This document shows, one piece after another, positions 35,471-42,555 of a stretch of 64,000 nucleotides of DNA. Source of the stretch: Chloroflexi bacterium HGW-Chloroflexi-10. GTDB lineage: Bacteria > Chloroflexota > Anaerolineae > Anaerolineales > Anaerolineaceae. The stretch covers positions 52,785 through 116,784 of the forward strand of contig PHBZ01000035.1 in assembly GCA_002840755.1 (NCBI GenBank). Direction: 5' to 3'. The notes under the pieces were generated by a model. That model saw only the letters and a program-made list of their open reading frames with translations. It did no database searches and had not been told where the DNA came from. The translations under genes were made by a program, and so were the position numbers. The first letter of the stretch is position 1, and each line of letters starts with the position of its first letter.

Positions 35471-35617
35471 ACGATACTCTATTTTCGCTTAATTTGTCGT
35501 AATCACAGTCTAATTCCTTCGAATCTCCTCCATACCGTCTTCACAACTTCTTCATACCTGTACGTTATCCTTTTATTACATCGTTCAACAAATTCAAAGC
35601 GATGAAGGAGAATAATA

Positions 35618-36040
35618 ATGAAAAACAAATTAATGATAGCAATGGCACTGGTGGTCCTCTTCGGTGCAATCGGCGTTAGTGGTAGTGTATTTGCTCAAAG
35701 CCCCACACCGGGTCAGGGATATGGCGTTGTGGCACAAACAGGCCCAGCAGATGGCACAGGCATCTACCATGACGAGTTAATGGCCATTTTTTCCGAGCAA
35801 CTCGGATTGACCGTGGAAGAATTGGAAGCCCGTATTGAAGGCGGCGAAACCCTGGTGCAGATCGCACTGGCCGAAGGAATGACCTTTGAAGAAATTAAAG
35901 CGCTCATGCCCATGGGTAACAGCGGCAATGGCCGCATGGGTGGCGGTACCGGTTACAATACCTGTCTTTCAGACGGCATAACGGACCCGCAGCGTTTAGG
36001 ACAATCCCGCGGTTCACGTAACGGACGCTCGTCCAACTAA
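35618..36040 (+). CDS. Secreted protein with GLTxEEL helical domain (A)
   Basis: A 140-residue exported protein. The signal peptide has a Lys-rich start, a hydrophobic core and a VFA-QS cleavage site after about residue 26. A helical segment, EQLGLTVEELEARIEGGETL, then AEGMTFEEIKALM, is shared with the secreted protein at 38650-39195. The tail is rich in Gly, Asn and Met. GAAGGAG precedes the ATG. It is divergent from the ECF sigma gene, so it may be a target of that sigma. Function is unknown. Confidence 0.7.
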   Translation: MKNKLMIAMALVVLFGAIGVSGSVFAQSPTPGQGYGVVAQTGPADGTGIYHDELMAIFSEQLGLTVEELEARIEGGETLVQIALAEGMTFEEIKALMPMGNSGNGRMGGGTGYNTCLSDGITDPQRLGQSRGSRNGRSSN

Positions 36041-36058
36041 TCCAAGTTGAATAAAAGA

Positions 36059-36092
36059 AGTGAGCAGTGTTTTGCACTGCTCACTTTTGTTT
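36059..36092 (+). terminator. Rho-independent terminator
   Basis: AGTGAGCAGTG/CACTGCTCACT arms (11 bp, five-base loop) are followed by TTTGTTTT, 19 bp after the secreted-protein gene. Confidence 0.88.
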
Positions 36093-36189
36093 TGCCAAAG
36101 CCATTAATAAAGAGCCTTCTTGCCGAAAAGTGATACCGTGCAGATGCGGGCTATTTAAATTCCATACGTCAGCATATATTCACTGTGGA

Positions 36190-36605
36190 TGAGCAGCTCA
36201 CAATCCTCATCCGCTTCAAGCATATAGCACATACACACCAGTGGAAGAACGGCAGCGCAAATCCGGCCGGAAGTGGATAAACTGGTTCTATTGTTGGTAT
36301 CCACAATCAACGGAACCACCATTGAAGAAATCAGTAACCATTTAATTCAGTCTATTTTCTCCTGAATGCCAACCGGAGATATTAATCGAAATGCTGCGTG
36401 TGCTGGGTGTTGCCGGCGAGAAACTCATTGCTAATCTACCGGATCCGATAGAAGCCAATAAACGCCTGAATGGCCTGAACGATCAATTATCCATCGAGAT
36501 CATCCGCTCATATCTATCGACCCTTGGCTGGAGGATGATACGGTCAACACACTGGAAATTTGTTGTGGCTTTTTGGGGTTGGCTCTGGAACGCGAAGCTC
36601 TATAG
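36190..36605 (+). pseudogene. Decayed unrecognised gene with frameshifts
   Basis: Plus-strand coding character passes through several frames. One frame (36228-36365) reads TAAQIRPEVDKLVLLLVST and GTTIEEISNHLIQSIFS. The next frame continues PECQPEILIEMLRVLGVAG and EANKRLNGLNDQLSIEI. A third ends WLEDDTVNTLEICCGFLG, LALEREAL and a stop at 36603-36605. Frame changes fall near 36362 and 36510, and perhaps one before 36228. The product would be mostly helical. I do not recognise the family. No start codon with a ribosome-binding site remains. Confidence 0.45.
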
Positions 36606-36658
36606 GAAACATTATGCCCTATTAGCAAATATTAGCCAATTTGCAAATAATAAGAACT

Positions 36659-37789
36659 TTACCCTGTTAACGGTAACACAAAGGTAAAAACGCTGCCTGC
36701 GCCCACCCCCGCACTTTCCGCTTTAATCGTACCACCATGGGCTTCCACCAGGTGCTTTGCAATCGTCAGCCCAATTCCACTGCCACCACCGGAGCGGGAA
36801 CGAGACTTATCTGCCCGATAAAACCGGGTAAAAATATGTGCCAGATCCTCCGGCGCAATGCCAATTCCGCTGTCTCGCACCTCAATCTGCATCCAACGCT
36901 CTATAGCACGCGCATGGATTTCTACACTGCCGCCATTCGGCGTGTAATTCAAAGCATTACCCAACAGGTTTACCAGAATTTGCTCCAACCGGTCACGGTC
37001 CGCCAATATACGCGGCAAGTTATCCTCACTGGTATTCGTCAGGTGGATTCCTTTCTCCTGGCATAACGGCACAAATCGACGTACAAGCATATACGTCAAT
37101 TCATTCAGGTCAACCGGCTCACGGGCCAGGGTATAAGCGTCGCCTTCAATCCGGCTAAGCTCCTGCAAATCCTCTACCAGGCGCTGCATGCGGTCTGCTT
37201 CCAGGTAAATTTGCTGATAGGTGGTCTGATCCGCCGGCAATACGCCATCCATCAGCCCTTCCATGGATCCTTTAATTGTCGTTAAAGGGGTACGCAATTC
37301 GTGAGAAATATCGCCAATCAACTGACGGCGCCTGTTTTCCGTTTCTTCCAAACTGGCAGCCATCTGGTTGAATCCGGCCGAAAGCCTTTGAAGGTCATCC
37401 ATTTGTTTTTCGGGTATATTTTCCGGCATGGGTAGACGCTCATTGTATTTCCCTTGAGAAATGCGCTGTGCGGCAACAAAAAGCTTGCGGAGCGGAGCAG
37501 ATATCAGGCGACTGATTCCCCAACTGGCACTGAAAGCGATCAGCAAAGTAATTGGGATAGACAACCACAACGCTTCACTGGAAGTCTTGTTAAAAATATC
37601 AAATAACGGATTCCCCATCATGTTTTCACCCATCCGCATAACGCCGGTCATACCGCGCATCTCATCCATGTGTCGGCCAAACGCCACCGGTAATGAAATT
37701 CGAAATGTAATCACAAGAACAAATAAACTGATAATGATTACGCCCAACAGGGCAAAAAATATTTTCCAAAAAAAACTTAATCGCTGCAT
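36659..37789 (-). CDS. Sensor histidine kinase with Met-rich sensor loop
   Basis: A 376-residue membrane kinase: helix 1 (about 10-29), extracytoplasmic loop (about 30-73), helix 2 (about 74-93), HAMP (about 95-150), HisKA with ISHELRTPLTTIKGSM, and HATPase_c with NALNYTPNGGSVE and RDSGIGIAPEDLAHIFTRFYR. The loop has seven Met and one His within residues 40-58 (HMDEMRGMTGVMRMGENMM), an arrangement typical of Cu(I) or Ag(I) thioether sites. The loop is short, as in CpxA- or BaeS-like kinases for envelope stress. It follows its response regulator with adjacent TAA-ATG. Metal sensing is an inference. Confidence 0.9.
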   Translation of the reverse strand: MQRLSFFWKIFFALLGVIIISLFVLVITFRISLPVAFGRHMDEMRGMTGVMRMGENMMGNPLFDIFNKTSSEALWLSIPITLLIAFSASWGISRLISAPLRKLFVAAQRISQGKYNERLPMPENIPEKQMDDLQRLSAGFNQMAASLEETENRRRQLIGDISHELRTPLTTIKGSMEGLMDGVLPADQTTYQQIYLEADRMQRLVEDLQELSRIEGDAYTLAREPVDLNELTYMLVRRFVPLCQEKGIHLTNTSEDNLPRILADRDRLEQILVNLLGNALNYTPNGGSVEIHARAIERWMQIEVRDSGIGIAPEDLAHIFTRFYRADKSRSRSGGGSGIGLTIAKHLVEAHGGTIKAESAGVGAGSVFTFVLPLTG

Positions 37790-38464
37790 TTATTCCATCC
37801 GATCTACCAGGCGGTAACCAATCCCGCGCACGGCGCTGATAAACCGGCCGTTCAATTTCTGACGGACATGCCCAATATGTACATCAACTACCCGTGTTTC
37901 GCCAAAATAGTCCTGGCCCCACACATTTTCCAACAGTTGCTCCCGGGTCATCGCCTGGCCGTGGTGTTTCATCAAAACCTCCAGCAGGTTAAACTCAATC
38001 AGTGTCAATTCCAGCAGTGTATCATCTAACCAGGCCATACGGCTGACACTATCCAGGCGTAAATGGTGGGTGATTAACACCTGGCTGGCAACATTCCCCG
38101 CAGAGAGTCTTCGCAAAACAGCTTTGACTCGTGCGACCAATTCACGTGGACTGAATGGTTTGGTCACATAATCATCCGCGCCAACAGATAAACCAACGAT
38201 CTTATCTGTCTCTTCCGTTTTTGCTGTCAGTAAGATCACATACGGTTCCGATTCACGCCGGATCTGGTTTAGCGCTTCCAGGCCATCCATACCTGGCAGC
38301 ATGATATCCAGAATGATGATATCCGGTTTAAAGGCGTGGGCAGATTTTACAGCGCCAGGGCCATCCACTGCTTCATAAATTTCATACCCTTCTTTACGCA
38401 GGTAAGCGCTGATCAGGTTGCGAATCCCCGCTTCATCATCCACAATCAAAATTTTTGCTGGCAT
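37790..38464 (-). CDS. OmpR-family response regulator
   Basis: A 224-residue regulator: receiver domain with DDEAG, the phosphoacceptor in IIILDIMLPGMDG and the conserved Lys in DDYVTKPFSP; then the winged helix with LTLIEFNLLEVLMKHHGQAMTREQLLENVWG and VVDVHIGHVRQKLNG. The stop is immediately followed by the kinase ATG, so the two proteins form one operon. It may control the secreted protein encoded directly upstream. Confidence 0.93.
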   Translation of the reverse strand: MPAKILIVDDEAGIRNLISAYLRKEGYEIYEAVDGPGAVKSAHAFKPDIIILDIMLPGMDGLEALNQIRRESEPYVILLTAKTEETDKIVGLSVGADDYVTKPFSPRELVARVKAVLRRLSAGNVASQVLITHHLRLDSVSRMAWLDDTLLELTLIEFNLLEVLMKHHGQAMTREQLLENVWGQDYFGETRVVDVHIGHVRQKLNGRFISAVRGIGYRLVDRME

Positions 38465-38600
38465 AGCTTATCTTTCCGAAATATTGTTTTTTTGATGATA
38501 GCATTATTTGATTCAATGACCAATCCCGCGGTAGATAGAAAGCCGGGTATTCTATACAACCCGCCGGATATGCATCTTATCAAGCATCATATAACAAGGA

Positions 38601-38620
38601 GCCGGCAAAGATTTGCCGGC
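38601..38620. terminator. GC-rich hairpin between secreted protein and two-component genes
   Basis: GCCGGCAAA-GA-TTTGCCGGC is a perfect nine-base stem. On the minus strand no T-run follows, so it may only attenuate read-through from the secreted-protein gene into the regulator gene. Confidence 0.5.
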
Positions 38621-38649
38621 TTTATATAAGCTTTTCTTATTACTCAGAC

Positions 38650-39195
38650 CTAGTTCTGGGAAGCGCCCCAACGACCTTGTCCGCCACCATGGCAGCCAGC
38701 GCCGGTTCCCATCCCATTTTCCTGCATCCACTCAAAATGTTCCTGGAAGGCTTCATCACCTTCAAATTCGCCATCCTCATAGGCCTGCAAAGCATCTGCA
38801 TGCGCCTGGGTGAACAATTCCTGGATGTCTGCATCACTCAATCCGGCCTCACTGGCAATCTGGTACATGGTCTGTCCATCCGCAAATTTCTGGTTAATGT
38901 CTTCTGCCGTCAAACCTATAGCCTCTGCCAACGCATTGACCATGAATTCATGCATCGGGCCTGTGCCTGTGGTCATGCCGCATCCGCCAACATCTCCCCG
39001 ACGGGAACCACCCATCATACCGCGTCCCATCATTCCAAAGCCGCGACCAAACGTTCCTTCACCATTTATTCCGGGACAATTAAACGTTGAGTCGGGTGAT
39101 TGCGGAGTGGAACTTTGTGCCTGCACTACCCAAGCCGCTCCACCAATCGCCAACACCGCTAGCACGGCCGCAGTTACCCATAAGATTTTTTTCAT
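38650..39195 (-). CDS. Secreted Met/Gly-rich protein with GLTxE helical domain (B)
   Basis: A 181-residue exported protein, chosen from MKKILWVT with GAAGGAG upstream; the longer frame upstream is an unlikely extension. The signal peptide ends near residue 26 (WVVQAQ). Residues 50-90 hold GRGFGMMGRGMMGG and GGCGMTTGTGPMHEFM, rich in Met, Gly, Cys and His. Next is the helical segment EAIGLTAEDINQKFADGQTM, then AGLSDADIQELFTQ, and a Cys-His tail GAGCHGGG. The helical segment is related to the secreted protein at 35618. With the Met-rich sensor kinase nearby, metal binding (Cu or Ag) is plausible but unproven. Confidence 0.72.
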   Translation of the reverse strand: MKKILWVTAAVLAVLAIGGAAWVVQAQSSTPQSPDSTFNCPGINGEGTFGRGFGMMGRGMMGGSRRGDVGGCGMTTGTGPMHEFMVNALAEAIGLTAEDINQKFADGQTMYQIASEAGLSDADIQELFTQAHADALQAYEDGEFEGDEAFQEHFEWMQENGMGTGAGCHGGGQGRWGASQN

Positions 39196-39456
39196 AGAGA
39201 TCTCCTTCAAAGTTTTATTTTGATATTCAAAGCATAACTTAACTTTGTAAAGATTTGGTAAAGCAAAAACATAGAAACGTAAAAGCTTTGCCAGCATCAG
39301 GCAGGGATTTGGTTCTGCTGCTGAAACGCAGCAGCAAACAGCTATATATGGAAATCCCTCATTTTAGAAAAACACTGCTAGAATTAGGTTGGAAGTCAAC
39401 CAGCCGATTTTTTGGGTTTCGGGTTGAAGCCTGGTTTGCTTGACTTCTCCTCATTT

Positions 39457-39490
39457 TTTCGAGCGGACTGGGTTGGTCCGCTCGAAATAT
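39457..39490. terminator. Strong hairpin, probable terminator
   Basis: TTTCGAGCGGAC/GTCCGCTCGAAA, perfect 12-bp arms and seven-base loop, with T-rich sequence on both outer sides. It lies between two minus-strand genes, 45 bp from the end of the truncated dehydratase gene. The rest of the 39196-39531 gap shows only the promoter region of the secreted-protein gene. Confidence 0.75.
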
Positions 39491-39531
39491 TTTAACGGTT
39501 TTTTCGGGCTTAAAACCGGCTATTTCCAGGA

Positions 39532-40095
39532 CTATTCGTTAACTGGTGAACACTCCATCAGCGGCTGCCACCAGGTTTCATTCTGACGATACCAGGCAAT
39601 AGTTTCAGCAAAGCCAGTTTCAAAATCCACCTCGGGGTGCCAACCCAATTCAGTTTCAATTTTATCAGTGTCCAACAGATAACGCCGGTCATGTCCGGGG
39701 CGGTCGGGCACATACAGTTTGCAACTTTCATCAAGGTTAAAATTGCGAATTAGGCGACCGGCAATTTCCTCCACATCCAGTTCCAGACCGCTGCCAACAT
39801 GGTAGGTTTCACCGATACGCCCATTCTTTAAAATCAGGTCAATTGCCCGGCAATGATCAAGAACATGCAGCCATTCACGCCGATTCAGGCTGTTACGATA
39901 AATGGGCATGGGGTTGCCATCAATCAGGCGAACCGTAAAATAGGGAATCACTTTCTCGGAAAACTGGTAAGGCACATAATTATTGGAACAGTTTGAAATG
40001 GTGCAAGGGAGTTTAAATGTTTCGAAATAAGCCCGAACTGCCAGATCTGATCCAGCTTTGGATGCATTATAAGGGGTTCGACCGAGTTGGCTCAT
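39532..40095 (-). pseudogene. rfbB: 5'-truncated dTDP-glucose 4,6-dehydratase
   Basis: The C-terminal 187 residues of an RfbB-type sugar nucleotide dehydratase. Its frame begins close to the catalytic YxxxK (TPYNASKAGSD). Family motifs follow: NCSNNYVPYQF, KVIPYFTVRLIDGNPMPIY, REWLHVLDHCRAI, the G-I-G/Y-H-V-G segment and PDRPGHDRRYLLDTDKIETELGW. Normal RfbB is about 340-360 residues; here the N-terminal Rossmann NAD-binding part (about 150 residues) is missing. No start with a ribosome-binding site is seen. This is the remains of a deletion or rearrangement of an O-antigen- or rhamnose-type gene, not likely to be active. Confidence 0.82.
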
Positions 40096-40192
40096 TAGAA
40101 ATACTTAAGCGCTTACACCTCGCAGGATATTGTCCGGGGATTTTGATAAGTATTTTTACGGTATTTTTATGATCAGAATGCAAATTTTTACT

Positions 40193-40211
40193 TATACTAA
40201 CACCATGTGGG
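40193..40211 (+). promoter_or_regulatory. Shared promoter-like element before the chemoreceptor
   Basis: TATACTAACACCATGTGGG nearly matches the element at 25796-25814 before the ParA-CheW operon and lies at almost the same distance (49 bp) from the start codon. Confidence 0.5.
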
Positions 40212-40260
40212 ATTGAAATCCAACAAATTTTCTTAATCATCTCAATATCCGGAAAACTTC

Positions 40261-42267
40261 ATGAATTATTTAAAGCATTTTTGGTATCGACAGCGCTTGT
40301 CTGTTAAATTGACGGTTTCCTATATTTTTATCATAACTTTATTGGCAGCCGGATTTGGCTATCTTTCTTTTGTTGAAACCCGCGCCTATATCCGTAATCA
40401 ATTTAAAGAAAATTTATTAAATTTAGTTACCCTGGGTGCATTACAGATTGATGGGGATACGCACGCAAGCTTCACTTCCCCGGATGCTATCAATCTGCCG
40501 GAATATCAAAAAATGCATTTAGCGGTTATAACCATGATCGAAGAACTGCCGGATATTGAATTTGTCTACACCATGCGCCAAAATGAAAACGGAGATATTT
40601 TTTTTGTGGTGGATGAATTACTGGAAGATTACGGTACGGTTTATGCGGAACCCAGTGATTTATTACTGCAAAGTATCAGCGGAATAGAGCATGCCGTTGT
40701 CGAACCGGATTTTTATACTGATGAATTCGGCACTTTCTTATCTGCGTATGCCCCTGTATATCGCTCAGATGGTAGTTTTGAGGCTTTATTTGCTATAGAT
40801 ATCCCGGCAGATATCATCGTTAACCAGGAAAACCGCTCCTTATTGATCAGCGGGTCTGTATTTTTTGCCGTTATTCTGTTATCCATGTTGTTAAGTACTA
40901 TTATGGCCAGGACAATTACACAGGTAATCAAACGCATATCGGATACTGTTCAGAAAATAACCAATGAAGATATGGCAAATTTATCCGAGTCAATGGCGCT
41001 CCTGGCCGAAGGAGATCTGACGCATACAATCCAGATTGTCAGCCAACCCATAAACACAAATTTTGAAGACGAGTTAGGCAACCTGGTTTCAATGACCAAT
41101 CAAATGATCACCAACTTAATCCACATCGGTGAATCCTACAATACGATGTGTGCCGGTTTAAACAAGATGATCCTTCAGATTCGTGGTGAAGGTGAAAACT
41201 TAACGGCTTCATCCGATTCATTAAAGGAAGCAGCACAAAATTCTGATCTGGTTACGCTCCAAATCACCCAAACTATTCAAGAAGTGGCTATTGGTATAAA
41301 TGAACAAAGCGAAATTTTGACCCGTACCAGCGGTTCGGTTGAGCAACTTCAAATGGCCACAGATGAGGTAGCCGATGGTGCAAAACAAGGCACCCACCTG
41401 GTCAATGAAATGCTTAAAACCAATGGGCGTTTAAATCAATTGGTACAAAATGTTTCTAATATTGCAGTTCTCCAGGCAGAAAGCTCACAAAAAGCCCGGC
41501 TGGTCTCTACCAAAAGCGCTGAACAGGTGGAACAAACCCTACAAACAATAGCTGAAATTCATGACAAGGTAGATTTTTCCATGCAAAAAGTTCACCAAAT
41601 GGGCGAAATGTCCGGTGAAATCAGACTGATGCTGGAGACAATTGAAGATATCGCTTCCCAAACCAATTTATTGGCATTGAATGCAGCCATTGAAGCTGCC
41701 CGGGCGGGGGAACAAGGCAAAGGATTTGCAGTAGTTGCAGATGAAGTTCGCAAATTGGCAGAACGTTCTGCCGAAGCGACCCGGCAAATCAGCAAGGTAG
41801 TTCAGGAAGTCCAATCTGGTGTGGGAATTGCCATCCAGGCTATGCAGGTCAGCAGCCAAGTTGTGGATAAGGGTTCACAACAATCCAAAAACCTCACCAT
41901 TTCATTAAATGAAATTCTTACCACATTGGAAGAATCCGTAACGCAAAGCAATCAAATTGCCGGCTCCATGCAGAATCTAAATTCTTTATATAAAGATTTG
42001 ACACATGAAATGCAACAGGTGCATAACCTGGTAGGTTTGAATACTCAATCTGCTTTGGTGTTAGCACGTGAAGCACAGCAAGCAACCAGCGCTGTAGAAC
42101 AGATTGCTGGCATCAGTGAACAAAGCAGCGCAGCGGTAGAAGAAGTTTCTGCATCCTCCCAGGAAATGTATGATCAGATCAACCGGTTATCCGAAAATGC
42201 AGAATTACTGAACAAAATGGCAGGACACTTACAACAAGCCGTCAAATGGTTCAGAACCAAAGATTAA
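40261..42267 (+). CDS. Methyl-accepting chemotaxis protein
   Basis: A 668-residue receptor with helix 1 (about 17-37), an extracytoplasmic Cache-like sensor of about 160 residues, helix 2 (about 197-220), a HAMP-like region and a cytoplasmic signalling domain. The conserved hairpin tip reads LLALNAAIEAARAGEQGKGFAVVADEVRKLAERSA. The sensor has D-I-E-F-V-Y-T-M-R and D-E-F-G-T-F-L-S-A-Y-A-P motifs of dCache-like receptors. No C-terminal tethering pentapeptide is seen. It is an orphan: no che gene is beside it. An element shared with the ParA-CheW operon precedes it. The ligand is unknown. Confidence 0.9.
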   Translation: MNYLKHFWYRQRLSVKLTVSYIFIITLLAAGFGYLSFVETRAYIRNQFKENLLNLVTLGALQIDGDTHASFTSPDAINLPEYQKMHLAVITMIEELPDIEFVYTMRQNENGDIFFVVDELLEDYGTVYAEPSDLLLQSISGIEHAVVEPDFYTDEFGTFLSAYAPVYRSDGSFEALFAIDIPADIIVNQENRSLLISGSVFFAVILLSMLLSTIMARTITQVIKRISDTVQKITNEDMANLSESMALLAEGDLTHTIQIVSQPINTNFEDELGNLVSMTNQMITNLIHIGESYNTMCAGLNKMILQIRGEGENLTASSDSLKEAAQNSDLVTLQITQTIQEVAIGINEQSEILTRTSGSVEQLQMATDEVADGAKQGTHLVNEMLKTNGRLNQLVQNVSNIAVLQAESSQKARLVSTKSAEQVEQTLQTIAEIHDKVDFSMQKVHQMGEMSGEIRLMLETIEDIASQTNLLALNAAIEAARAGEQGKGFAVVADEVRKLAERSAEATRQISKVVQEVQSGVGIAIQAMQVSSQVVDKGSQQSKNLTISLNEILTTLEESVTQSNQIAGSMQNLNSLYKDLTHEMQQVHNLVGLNTQSALVLAREAQQATSAVEQIAGISEQSSAAVEEVSASSQEMYDQINRLSENAELLNKMAGHLQQAVKWFRTKD

Positions 42268-42555
42268 TTGATCCAATTCCATATACATTGACTATTAGAA
42301 TATTTCCATGGATGTTTTGATTCGGGGGATCTTTACAAATTATTCATCCTATTTTTATGGCATTTCTGCCAGCACTATTTATAATGAAGGGTAATATAAA
42401 AGGGTTCCGAAAATGGCTCCTTTAATATTATTCGGCTCTCTCCGGATGGATTTGGCTGAATAATTGGGATCGAAACACCTAATGATTTTTTCCCCGTTTC
42501 AAAATGAATCGGGTAAATATCCATCAGATAGCAGGAATAAATTCATCGGGCATTT
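42268..42555. other. Intergenic, nothing identified
   Basis: This stretch between the receptor and the HD-GYP gene is AT-rich and has no recognised RNA. I looked for a c-di-GMP riboswitch because of the neighbouring genes and saw no match. Confidence 0.5.

Noticed and set aside
35500..35530. tRNA-like T-loop sequence TTCGAATC
   Set aside because: No flanking stems or cloverleaf; chance match in the sigma-gene promoter region.
39255..39443. Plus-strand frame of 62 codons in the gap after the secreted protein
   Set aside because: No ribosome-binding site or recognisable sequence, and it overlaps the promoter region of the minus-strand gene.
42268..42555. c-di-GMP riboswitch before the HD-GYP gene
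   Set aside because: Looked for because of the gene function; the conserved GEMM core is not present.
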